From: Combretum micranthum
Taxonomy: Eukaryota > Streptophyta > Magnoliopsida > Myrtales > Combretaceae
Reading direction: 5' to 3'
Length of the DNA stretch: 64,000 nucleotides
Assembly: GCA_024138025.1 (NCBI GenBank)
Contig: JAMXBD010000404.1
Coordinates: 930,001 to 994,000, forward strand
The position numbers and the translations under genes are program-made. The notes below the pieces were generated by a model, which ran no database searches, was not told where the DNA came from, and saw only the letters and a program-made list of their open reading frames with translations. This document shows, piece after piece, positions 26,601 to 37,283 of this stretch (positions are counted from its first letter, which is position 1; every line of letters starts with the position of its first letter).

Positions 26601-26997
26601 GCCGAATTCGAGCACAAGGAAAGTTGAGCCCACGATATGTTGGACCTTTTGAAGTGCTTGAAAGAGTAGGAGATCTTACTTACCGTCTGGCACTCCCTCC
26701 TAACCTATCTGGAATCCACAATAAATTCCATGTGTCAGTTCTACGGAAACTGTGTCAGATCCCACCAGGATTGCAGAATTGGAACCAGTTCGGTTGAAAG
26801 AAAATCTCACATACAAAGAGCACCCAGTTCATATCCTTGATCACAAAGTACAAAAGCTTCAGAACAAGGAAATCAAGCATGTGAAGGTTTTATGGAGAAA
26901 CCACTCACACGAGGAGGCAACCTAGGAGGCTGAAAGCGACATACGCCAGAAGTATCCGAGTTTGTTTCAAGAATCAGGTATAAATTTCAAGTTTTGA
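23628..26997 (+). pseudogene. pol of element B (protease, RT, RNase H, integrase, chromodomain)
   Basis: Order by eye: retropepsin FDTGAMHSF (about 23,666); reverse transcriptase about 24,190-24,840 with [26 protein letters not shown] and [10 protein letters not shown]; RNase H about 25,060-25,430 with TDHKSLKYL and ADALSRK; integrase zinc region near 25,735 (MHPGGTKMYQDLK), catalytic core MDFVCGLP, SDRDPRF and QSERTIQTLED (25,930-26,260); GPFEVLERVG near 26,643; chromodomain VKVLWRNHSHEEAT (about 26,880). The RT active site reads FINDIL where family members have FIDDIL (AAC for GAC at 24,653), which should kill polymerisation. Other lesions: frameshifts near 24,836, 25,048, 25,640, 26,150 and 26,748; stops at 25,797, 26,091, 26,519 and near 26,922. 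The TAG at 26,519 is shared with element C. Confidence 0.9.
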
Positions 26998-27014
26998 GGA
27001 CAAAACTTTCTTTT

Positions 27015-27028
27015 TAAGGAGGGTAGGT
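27015..27028 (+). other. Polypurine tract of element B
   Basis: AAGGAGGGTAGGT directly before the 3' LTR; one G of the G6 core seen in A and C is changed to A. Confidence 0.75.
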
Positions 27029-27636
27029 TGTAAATCCCCGAAATTTTTGGATTTGAATTAAAGTTTAAACCCTAATCGAAAGTTAACCGGATTTTCAAGA
27101 GTCAGCAAAATCCTAGTTTACCGTAACCGCTTAAGTCGACATTACCTTTTTCTCTAGCCCTAGAAAGCAAAGTTGGAATAATTAGCTATAATGGTTCGAA
27201 ATAGCTATAGGTTATATAAAAATATCAATTTTGCAAAATTCGAGTATCCTTTGAACCCGATCAGACACAGTTTTCGAAAAACGTGTCTCGAAGCCCAGAA
27301 TAGGAAAAATATTCCGAATATACCGTTAGACTCATAAAAATATAAGATTTCCAAAAATATCAATTTCGTAATTTTTCGATAGCTAAAAATACCAGATATC
27401 GCATTTATACGCTATTTTCTTACTACCGATATTTAATTGTCATGTCTACTTTTACATACACTATTTTCTACTATTCTACACTATTCATCTATCTCTACTT
27501 TTTCTTACAACCCGTACACCTATTTCTTACACATTTTCATTTCCAATACAATTTCACATCTTTCATTTCTTACTTTTAATTATCAAAAATAAAAAAAAAA
27601 AAATTTCCTTCCCCATTTCCCCATGAGTAGTGCCGG
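27029..27636 (+). repeat. 3' LTR of element B, part 1
   Basis: First 608 bp of the LTR, collinear with 17,305-17,916. It ends at GCCGG (27,632-27,636), the target duplication of element C, and resumes at 40,547. Confidence 0.9.
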
Positions 27637-28335
27637 TGTAAGTTCCCGAATTTTCGGATCAAAATTAAAGACCTAAACCCTAATCAGAAGTCAAACAGAT
27701 TCTTAACTCAACCAAAACCCTAGTTTATCGTAACCGCTTAACTCCGGCATTGCCGTTTTCTCAAGCCATAGAAAACGAAGTGGGAAAATTTAGCTACTAT
27801 AGTTCGTAATAACTATAGGTTATATAAAAATATCATATTGAAGGAATTCGAGTGTCCTTCGAACCCGATCAGACATAGTTCTTGAAAAACGTGTCCGAAA
27901 GCCCGGAATAGAAAAAATATTCCGAATATACCGTTAGACTCGTAAAAATATGAGAATTCTAAAAATATCAATTTCGTAATTTTTTGGTAGCTAAAAATAT
28001 CAGATATCGCTTTTATACGCGTATTTTTTTACTATCGGCATTAAATTATCATGTCTACTTTTATATTACACTATTTTCTACTATTCTACACTATTCATCT
28101 ATCTCTACTTTTTCTTACAACCTACTCTTACAAACCATACACCTATTTCTTACACATTTTCATTTCCAATACAACTTCACATCTTTCATTTCTTACTTTT
28201 AATTAACAAAATAACAAAAAAAATAAATTTTTGGTCTTCCCCATGCTTGAAATTGCGCCGGCTCCCGCTCGATGCCCCTCAATTTGTTTTATTTTTCATT
28301 TATTTAATTAACACAAATTATCTCCCACATTTTCC

Positions 28336-28343
28336 TATAAATA
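28336..28343 (+). promoter_or_regulatory. TATA box of the C 5' LTR
   Basis: TATAAATA in a C-rich context, about 110 bases upstream of a splice-donor-like GTAAGAA. No ATG lies between them. Confidence 0.6.
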
Positions 28344-29793
28344 CTCCCCTCATACCTTCACTTCTTTCACACCACTTCTTCTCTAAAGTTCTTACACCAA
28401 AATTTCTCTCAAAATCTCTCAAGAAGTTCTTCTTAGTTTAGCTTCTTTTAGGTAAGAATTCCTTCAAGATTTCTTTATGTTCATCTACTTAGTATGAGCT
28501 TAGTGTGTGTTTTCTAAAACCATGAAGGTTAAGAAAGCAACAATAGGTTCATACTTTGTTTTTGTTTATAATCATAATTCCTTTATGTTCATTTATGTTT
28601 CTTTTATGTTCATAACTATCTAATATATCTATATAGCTATATATATTATTTAGAGCATATAAGCTCATAGCCTTGCAATTTATTTACCTTTCATGCAATT
28701 TATTTACTTTATTGCAATTTATTTAATTTTAAGTTGATTTTAAGACTAGTCATTCTAGTCTTAGACTTGTCCTCATCAAGTCAAAACAATTCTTTTTCTT
28801 TTCCTTTTTTTCGGGACTAGTCTTTTCTTAATCCCGGGGTACCTTGATGAAGCTAAGGTCCCAATACTTGATTCATTTCTTTATATGCCTATTCTTTTAA
28901 GTTATTATGTTCTTTACATATTTTCATAGCTTATGATTCATATTCATGCATGAACATAATGGTTTTGTCTCAACAAAATAAATGAAGGAAATGTTTTCTT
29001 AAGATAAAATGTTTTTCTCTAGAAGTAAAATATGGAGTTAATGTTTAGAGGAACTTATAAGAGATTTTACAAACATACAAAAGATTTATGAAGTAAACAA
29101 AAGTTTTACAATAACTTCATCTTTTTCTAAGAAGAACCCCTTTTCATTAAAATTAAATAATCCCAAGAAACCAAGGAACTAAAATATTCTTGTGAGAGAA
29201 TTGTCATAACTTTTACAAAATTGTTGGAATCTAAGTTTAGAAAACAAAACCACTCCTTAGGAATTTAAAGAAATTAAATTTAGAAAAAGAATATTTATCA
29301 CAAACAACTCAAGGTCTTTCAAAAGTAAAATAAATATTCCAACAAAATCTCAAGTTCAAAGTCTTTTAAAACCTTACTTCTCATAAGTTGAGACAACTTC
29401 ATTTACTTCATACATTGGTTATGAGTCATTACATATATGTATATACCTTTCAAAAAGCTTACAAAATACTTGAAATATTTATCTTTTCAAATGAGCTTTG
29501 TTTACAAGAAGGAAAACAAGTTTTTGCAAATTCGTGGCAAATCTGGTCGCTATCTTTTTGGAACCCAAATGACCTAGTTTTATGAAAATAAGCTTAGAAA
29601 TGTGTAGATCTTTTCGAGTAGGTAGAAAACGGTATATTATATGCGAAATTCCGAGTTAAAATGAGCAAGTTACGGCCATTTTAAGTTGGAATTTCCTTCT
29701 ATACGATTTTTACCGCGATTTTAAGAGAAATTTAGAATCTTCAAGAATGGAAGTTTTATGAAAGACTCATTTTGGGTATTTCATCTTGTTTAG

Positions 29794-29840
29794 GTGACGA
29801 GGGACCCGAGATCATCTATCCAGAGGATTATTTCGATTAG
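29794..29840 (+). other. Short acidic reading frame in U5 (LTR C, with relatives in all LTRs here)
   Basis: After an acceptor-like TTTAG the frame reads GDEGPEIIYPEDYFD then stop. Counterparts: A 2,839-2,885 (ends SPEDYFD), H 14,202-14,249 (ends LVDYYD), B 3' LTR 42,181-42,227, C 3' LTR 39,424-39,470, E 54,712-54,791 (ends FLEEYED), and D, F and G with a 1-nt offset. The stop is TAG, TAA or TGA in different LTRs, which suggests selection on termination. Whether it is translated is unknown. Confidence 0.45.
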
Positions 29841-30171
29841 ACCTACCGATTATGGAGTGAGTTAATTCTTTTCCTAAGTTACACTTCCTTGTTTTTGCTT
29901 GTAATTAGTGGAACTAGAAATTTAGGAAAAGATAAATGAACAAATGTTATGAAATAATTGTTGAATGAAAATTAAGTATATCGAAAGGTGATATGTTAAA
30001 GTGTGACTTTTGTATTGATTTGATGAAATTATGGTTGATCACCTTTAACATGAATCCAACTTATATGGTTAAATGTTAAATTGAAATTCATTCATGCATA
30101 TCATGCTTGTGAGTGGCATTTATTTCACTACTATTCTTCGTGTGGGGAAACAAGGAAGTGGTAGTAGTGGC

Positions 30172-30250
30172 TAGTAGGAGCCGGTAAGTCTACATGGGCC
30201 AGTAGGAGCCAGGAAGTCTACAGGGCAAGCAGGAGCCGGTAAATCTGCAA
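30172..30250 (+). repeat. Minisatellite in U5 of LTR C
   Basis: Three imperfect units of about 30 bp built on AGGAGCCGGTAAGTCTAC. The 3' LTR has the same array at about 39,803-39,880, and B's LTRs a shorter version near 19,940-19,985. Confidence 0.7.
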
Positions 30251-30919
30251 ATAATGATGGTCGTATGGGCCTGTAACCACCCAACCCTTGTCATGGAGGG
30301 CATTAAATCCATGCTACACTCGATTTCCGGTTAATCTTGTGTATTTGGTTGATCATGTGATTGTTGCATTACATATGCTTGAATTAAAATGACTTGGTTG
30401 TCATATGGAAATGTTATATAGTTAGGAATTATCTCACTAAGCAAGATTTGCTTATACCCTTATAGTTTTCTATTATAGTATGATTATCTATGGTTGGCCC
30501 TGAGGAGCCTAGTGTGCCAGGTATGAGCTTACGTTACTAGGAGTTTTGGAGGAAGTTTATGTATTTTTAGTTTTGAACATAGACTTCTAGGAAAAATCTC
30601 TATAGTAGACGTATGTGATAGATATATTTATTTTGTTATTAGTATAGTTGATTAAAGACTTTGAGGCGGGGGAATGCCCCTAAGATGATGTACGAACTTA
30701 TTATGGAATGAAGATCTTATGATTATATATTTAAGTTTATGCTTGCTTTTGCTATCTATTTAAACGTAATACCCCTGTGAGTCTCCTACTATCTTGGAAG
30801 CACGCCTTGCATATGATATCAAAGCTCCTGCGTGACTATGGATTGTCATTCATTAGCTTAATATTATATGCGGCGGACTGCCACGTTTAGGGTACCCTCC
30901 GGGGCGTGACAATTTAAGT

Positions 30920-30931
30920 TGGTATCAGAGC
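30920..30931 (+). other. Primer binding site of element C
   Basis: TGGTATCAGAGC, the standard plant initiator Met-tRNA complement, 8 bp after the 5' LTR. Confidence 0.9.
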
Positions 30932-31034
30932 GCAAGTTTTAGACATAAGATAGTAGAAATAGACCTTAAGATTGATAGTAATAAGATAGAAACTCTAGTT
31001 TAAGATCTGATCCCCTTTGTGTTTTGCTTGATAG

Positions 31035-32115
31035 TTGACTTTCATTGAGGTCAAAGAAAAATCCCGACAATTCCTTAAAGACCATGACGAGACCTTTGTG
31101 AACTACTGTCTTAGACTGAGGGTCCTGTGTGAGGAGTTCGCTTTAGTTGGGAGGCCCAGGACCGCCCGCGAAATGTTCAAGTTATGGAAGAAAGGATTAA
31201 GACATTCCCTGTGGAGGAACTTACCCCACGAGCTAAGATTCAGCGCTGTAAGCTATTGGAGATGGAGTGACGTAGAAGTTATTTATGTGGTCGAAAGAAT
31301 GATGGTTTTCATGTACCGGGAGACCATGCTGCAACAAATGACCTTCATCTTGAAAGCGGAGGATGGGCGACAAGAATGAGACTTCCGGACCTGGAATAAG
31401 CTAGGACCTCTATACATCTACGCACATGACGAGTTAGCGGATCATACGGACTGGCTGAAGGCAGATGCCGAAGAGCGATTCTTTTGGTATGCCGCTTACC
31501 GACGGATTGTCCCTACGCCATCAGAGTACAATACTCAACCCAACTCCATCGGAATGCAGCTAGATGTTATCCCGGATGAGGACTTCATCATGGAGGAGGC
31601 CCAAGCCAATGAAAGGAATGGAGAGACAAATGGTATCACGGAAGGAGATCAGAATGAAGACTCGGAGCCTGAGGAGACCCAGTCTGCATCCCTCTGGGAA
31701 GACAGCCCTTTGATCCCCAGTCAGGCACCTCCCTAAAGGCTAAGCCAAGATGAACCCATGGAGACCATTGCAAGGAATAACCCAGTAATAATTTCCGATT
31801 CTGAAGAGGAAGGGAGAAGAAACAATGCTTTTGATCCAAATAGATTCCTGAGAAGCAAATCCTAGACCCTCACAATGGCAATGGCACCGGAGGAAGAAGA
31901 AGGACAAGAGGAAACAAATGGCAAGACTCATGGAGAAAGGATTTCCGTACATGACGAAGTTTGGCTGTCCTAAGCAGAGATCACCTCACGATACCGTGGG
32001 AAGAGAATGACGGTTAGTCAATATCTGCGACAATTTGTCAAACAGCACAAAGGATCCACCAGTAGGAGTATGAACCCAGTACCATCCTCGTGAAAAGAAG
32101 AAGTTGAAGAAGGAA
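31035..32115 (+). pseudogene. Extra ORF between PBS and gag, element C
   Basis: Homologous over its length to the extra ORF of B. The frame starts TFIEVKEKSRQFL and includes LRLRVLCEEF, LWKKGLRHSLWRNL and VVERMMVFMYRE, then an acidic region and a basic end. Stops are at different positions from those in B: TGA 31,377, TAA 31,734, and further TAG/TAA codons near 31,864 and 31,972, several standing where B has Gln or Arg codons. So each copy is broken independently and the shared ancestor was probably open. Near the end C and B are in different frames after SQYL; which is ancestral is unclear. The gag-like look of the N-part is my reading of hydrophobic spacing, not a database match. 32,116-32,412 is AT-rich, non-coding and ends in the acceptor-like TTAACAG. 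Confidence 0.65.
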
Positions 32116-32412
32116 GAAATGGAGCATAACCCGACGTGTCCAACATAGCCTTTTCCTAGGCTTATCTTTGTCTTAATGCATTAATGATTTGCTTTTCTAT
32201 GTTTTATTTGAACAATTGTCTTTTTGATGAGAATGGTTTCTACCTTCTCCACGTTATGTAAGGATTATTAATTTCCTCTTTTTAATTTGAATGCAAGAAT
32301 TTTATGATTTGATGATTTCTGGATTTGATTGCTTTAAATTATTTCTATGGAATTTTTTATATTTCCGATCTTTCCTTGTTGCGAAAATTTAAGAAGTATA
32401 AAACTTAACAGA

Positions 32413-33757
32413 CGTGGTAGGAGAGGTAGAAGATGCGAACGTCGCGCTTCTAATAATATACCAGCAGAACCAGAGAATCCTCCGGCAAGATAACAAGCAC
32501 CAAATCCCCTACTGAATCAACAAGGAGATGTGTGGGAAGCCATCAACCAACTAACAGGGTTGGTCAATAATTTCATGCAAAATGCACGAAATATGCCACC
32601 GCCTGCTGCAAATGCTCCAGAAGCAACCGTTGAAGCACCTGCAGCCCCAGAAGCTGAGTCGCATACTGCCCCTTTACCAGCACCACCATCGCCACAACCT
32701 TACAGAAGTTCCTTGCCGGACTTCATAAAAAGCAACAGATATTTCGACGGAAATTTTGGAAAGCCAGACGAAGCTGAAGACTGGCTAGCCCAGATCGAAA
32801 GGTCGTTCCCCGCTTACGAAGTTCCCTATCATCTACGTCTGGATTATGGCACATACATGATGCAATTCAATGCCAGAATATGGTGGGAGTCAAAAAGCAA
32901 GGAATTGTTGCCACCCGTGACCTGGGCAGTTTTTCGTAGAGAGTTTCTGGACAACTATTTCCCTGGGAGCTTAAGAGTACAGTATAGTCGAGACTTTCTC
33001 CATATATCCTAGAAAGGAAGGACAATAGAACAATACGAGATGGATTTTAGCCGACTGCTTCAATACGCGCCTGAATCTTTCAAACATAGTGAGGAGCTGA
33101 AGAGGCAAGTGTTTCTGAGTGGCCTGGATGAAGATATAAGGATGTGTCTGGAGGAGTTAGATCTGAGGACCCTCCGAGAATTGGTAGAAAGGGCTCGTAT
33201 CATTGAAGGAGCAAAGAAAAGGAAGAACAAAGCCCCTGAGAGAAAGACCTTTGTGTTCGGCAAGAGAGCTCAGGATAGCTATAACCTCAGTTTTCAGAGT
33301 AAAAGGTTCAAGCCCTTCAACAGCTTCCGAGGAAGTGCTGTTAGCAACAAGGACACATCCAAGATCAAGGTGACCTGCTGGAAATGCAAGGAAGAGCACT
33401 ATCCAAAGAGGTGCCTGTTGCAACACAAGTGCTACTTTTGTGGAGACCCCAGCCACGATAGGTGATTGCCCAAAGAAGGCTTCTACTGTTTGCTTTGTTT
33501 GCAAGCAAACCGGGCACTTCGCCAACGAATGCCCACAAAGAAAGAATGCCCCAGCTAGACCATTTGGGTCAGTGGAGGAGTGGCATCGGCAAAGAACGGA
33601 AGCGGAGGAAGCAACCCAAGCCGATCTGGAGCAGTTGTCCACGGAATGAGGATATACAACCTGGAAGGATAGTGGGTATGTGAGGAGTCCGATGATGAGG
33701 GAGCAGAGCTCGTCGCTGTAGATGGAGACTATGGCTCAGATTTTGGATTGGTGACAG
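32413..33757 (+). pseudogene. gag of element C
   Basis: Same gag as in B: basic start RGRRGRR, proline/alanine-rich linker, capsid region (DFIKSNRYFDG, WLAQIERSF, FRREFLDNYFPG, VFLSGLDEDIR) and zinc knuckles. The first knuckle (CWKCKEEHYPKRC) is intact, the second is cut after CYFCGDPSH by a 2-nt loss near 33,461, and the third (CFVCKQTGHFANEC) continues in the shifted frame. Stops at about 32,491 (TAA) and 33,010 (TAG). The tail is acidic and leads to the splice-donor-like ACAG/GTCAGA at 33,757/33,758. Confidence 0.85.
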
Positions 33758-33897
33758 GTCAGAATCGAAACCCTTTTCTTTGATGTAATTTGTTAAGTTT
33801 CCTACGTTCAATACCTACGGTACAAGTATAAAGTTTTAATACCCACAATTAGCTTAAGTATACCAGTCTCCTAATTAGTATAAAAATTCGAGTGTAG
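33758..33897 (+). other. Putative intron between gag and protease, element C
   Basis: 140 bp, GT to AG (GTGACAG/GTCAGA ... GTGTAG/GACACG). Unspliced translation stops ten codons in. Splicing gives V-T-G-H-V-L-I-A-S-Q-P-A-Y-A-L-F-D-T-G, the usual gag-protease join of this lineage. CTAAT near 33,871 is a plausible branch point. B has the same structure, with sequence similarity but different small indels. Confidence 0.7.
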
Positions 33898-36800
33898 GAC
33901 ACGTGCTCATAGCTAGTCAACCCGCTTATGCTCTGTTTGATACGGGAACTACCCATTCCTTTATCACCATTAGTCTGGCCAAGCAAATTGGGTTACCCGT
34001 AGATACTATTGCTACTGGTTTTCGAGAAAAAAACCCCACCGGAAGCATAGTAACGATAAAGGAAATGCTTAAAGGATGTCCATGGAGATACAAGGGAGTC
34101 ACTCTAAGTGTGACCTAATAATCTCGGAAATGAGCAAATACGAAGTCATCTTGGGTATGAGTTGGTTAACATCTGTCAAGGCTTTAGTGGATTGCAAGCA
34201 AAAGGAAGTAAGATTTAAAGATCAAAGTGGATGTGAAGTAGTATTTAGAGGAGAGTCCACGGTAAAGTTAAACTCATTCGAGTTGGTGGATGAGGATGAA
34301 ATCAACATTAGTAACCTGGATGAAGAAGAAGAGGAAAAGCCTGAGCTTGGATCCATACCCGTAGTTAAAGAGTTCCTAGACGTGTTTCCAGACGTATTGA
34401 CTGGATTGCCACCCAAAAGAGAGATAGATTTCGAAATTGACCTATTAACCAATACGGAACCGATCTCAAAAGCACCCTATCGAATGGCACCAGTAGAACT
34501 GAAGGAGTTAAAGACTCAACTACAGGACTTAATGGACCAAGGATTTATCCGACCAAGTGTGTCACCTTGGGGAGCACCAGTGTTGTTCGTAAAGAAGAAG
34601 GATGGTTCCATGCGTTTATGCATCGACTACCGGGAGCTTAATAAGGTTACCATCAAGAATAAGTATCCACTTCCAAGGATAGATGACCTCTTTGATCATC
34701 TTCAAGGAGCAAGTGTCTTCTCAAGGATTGATCTACAGTCAGGATATCACCAATTGAGGATTAAACCTGAAGACGTACCAAAGACAGATTTTAGGACTCG
34801 CTATGGACATTACGAGTTCCTAGTGATGCCTTTTGGATTGACCAACGCACCAGCAGCTTTTATGCATCTCATGAACCGAATATATAAACCCTTGCTAAAG
34901 TGCGTGATAGTCTTCATCGACGATCCTAATCTACTCAAAGACGCGAGAACAACATGCAGAACACTTAAGAATGGCGTTACAGACTTCGTAAGCACAAGTT
35001 GTACGCTAAGCTGTCTAAGTGTGACTTTTGGCTGGACAAGATATCCTTCTTAGGACATGTCGTGTCGGGAGAAGGAATATCGGTAGATCCTGAGAAGATC
35101 AAGGCAGTAATGGAATGGAAACAGCCTAAGACAGTTACTGAAGTGAGGAGTTTTCTCGGTTTGGCTGGATATTATAGGAAGTTTGTTAAGAATTTTTCAA
35201 CCATCGCCAAGCCCCTCACTCAGTTAACCCAGAAGGAGGAAAAGTTCATCTGGACAGACAAGAGGGAGCAAAGTTTCCAGGAGCTAAAGAAAAGACTTGT
35301 CTCTGCCCCGATCTTAATTCTACCAGACCCCGAGAAGTCCTATACAGTGCATAGTGATGCGTCAAGGAATGGACTCGGATGTGTGTTAATGCAAGACGGA
35401 AAGGTAATCGCTTATGCATCGTGACAGCTTCGACCTCATGAACAAAACTATCCTACCCATGACCTGGAGTTAGTCGCCGTTGTGTTTGCATTAAAGTTGT
35501 GGAGGCATTGCTTGTATGGGCAAAGGTGTGAGATCTACACCGATCATAAGAGCCTCAAGTATCTTTTTACACAAAAGGAGCTGAACATGAGGTAACGAAG
35601 ATGGTTAGAGCTCATCAAGGATTACGACCTTGGAATCAACTACTGTCCAGGGAGAGTAAATGCAGTTGCAGATGCCCTAAGTAGGAAAAATTATGGGGAA
35701 GTAGCCTCTTTGCTCACTGATAAGAAAGAGTTGATAAAAGAATTTGAAAGGATGAGCATTGAATTCATAGGGCAAAGCGTGGAAGTAGAGGTTGCCAACC
35801 TTGTCATGGAACCCACCTTAGTAGAAAGAATCAAGAACCCAGCGATATGACGAAGGCAATTTAAAGATTAAGAAGAAGTGCAGGAAGGAAGGTACACTGA
35901 TTTTTCCATAGATGAGGATGAAGTGGTGAGGATGAAAGGCAGGTTATGTGTTCCGGATGATGAGGACATAAGAAAGGAAATCATGGAAGAAGCACATCAC
36001 TCCGGATACACCATGCATCCAGGAGGAACGAAGATGTACCAAGATCTAAAGCCACTATTGGTGGAACGGCATGAAGAGGACGTAGCAGACTATGTGTTGA
36101 AATGTCCCATATGCCAACAAGTAAAGTGGAGCACCAAAGACCTGGTGGACTTCTGAAACCCCTGCCAATACCCGAGTGGAAATGGGACCAAATCACGATG
36201 GATTTTGTGTGGATTGCCAAGGACGTCGGCTGGATATGATGCGATTTGGGTCATCGTGGATCGATTGACGAAGACGGCCCATTTTCTTCCAATGAACATG
36301 ACGTACTCTATGGACAAGTTGGCAAGAATGTACATAAGAGAAATAGTACGCTTGCATGGAGTACCCGCTGGAATAGTCTCCGACCGGGACCCAAGGTTTG
36401 TATCCAAATTTTGGATGAGTTTGAAATGTATGGGAACTAAGCTACATTTCAGTACTGCTTATCACCCACAGACAGACGATCAATCAGAGAGGACAATACA
36501 AACGTTGGAAGATATGCTGCGAGCCTGCGTAATAGAGTTTAAAGGTAGCTGGGACGCACACCTACCTTTGGTAGAATTTGCCTATAATAATAGCTATCAT
36601 TCCATGATCCAGATGCCACCCTATGAAGCATTATATGGTAGAAGATGTCGATCCCCTTTGTTTTGGGACGATATAAAAAAATTGAGCATTGGTCCAGACT
36701 TGGTACAAGATGCGGCTGACAAGGTGCGGGTTATCCAAAGAAAAATGAAAGAAGCTCAAGATAGGCAAAAGAGCTAGGCAGATATGAAGAGACGTGTGCT

Positions 36801-37254
36801 TGAATTCGAAGTTGGAGATCATGTGTACTTAAAGGTAAATCCCATCAAGAGTATCCATCGAATTCGAGCCCAAGGAAAGTTAAGCCTACGCTACATTGGA
36901 CCCTTCGAAGTATTGGAAAAAGTGGGAAATCTTGCTTATCGCCTGGCACTCCCACCCAACCTATCTGGAATCCATAACGTGTTTCATGTATCAGTTTTAC
37001 GGAAGCATGTGCCGAACCCTACCAGGATTACAGAGCTAGAGCCAGTTCGGCTAAAAGAAAATCTCACATATGAAGAGCACCTAATTCAAATCTTGGATCA
37101 CAAGGTGCAGAAGCTCCGGAATAAGGAGATCAAGTATGTGAAGGTTTTATGGAGAAACCATTCACACGAAGAAGCAACCTGGGAGGCAGAAAGCGACATA
37201 CGCCAAAAGTACCCGAGTCTGTTCAAGGAATCAGGTATGAATTTCAAGTTTTGA
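33898..37254 (+). pseudogene. pol of element C (protease, RT, RNase H, integrase, chromodomain)
   Basis: Retropepsin FDTGTTHSF (about 33,937); RT about 34,440-35,100 with [30 protein letters not shown] and [10 protein letters not shown], and an intact FIDD followed at once by a frameshift (34,925); RNase H about 35,330-35,690; integrase with MHPGGTKMYQDLK (36,010), CPICQQVK, core SDRDPRF and QSERTIQTLED; GPFEVLEKVG (36,900); chromodomain VKVLWRNHSHEEATWEAE (about 37,139), intact, ending at the TGA before the polypurine tract. Lesions include a frameshift near 34,080, TGA 35,422, TAA 35,593, indels 35,835-35,880, frameshifts near 36,055, 36,125 and 36,210, and TAG 36,775. The last is at the same codon as in B. 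Confidence 0.9.
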
Positions 37255-37270
37255 GCACAAAACTTTCTTT

Positions 37271-37283
37271 AAGGGGGGTAGGT
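37271..37283 (+). other. Polypurine tract of element C
   Basis: AAGGGGGGTAGGT immediately before the 3' LTR; identical to that of element A. Confidence 0.85.

Larger units (their letters stand above)
27637..30911 (+). repeat. 5' LTR of element C
   Basis: 3,275 bp, TGTAAGTTCCCG to GGGGCGTGACA. TATA box 28,336-28,343; donor-like TTTTAG/GTAAGAA at 28,452; acceptor-like TTTAG ending at 29,793; intact acidic frame ending PEDYFD-stop at 29,794-29,840; minisatellite at 30,172-30,250. U3 is only about 0.7 kb, R-U5 about 2.5 kb. Confidence 0.93.

Noticed and set aside
29388..29585. Open frame identical in both LTRs of C (also 39,018-39,215)
   Set aside because: Its presence twice only reflects LTR identity; it is not kept in B, A or D and has no recognisable motif.
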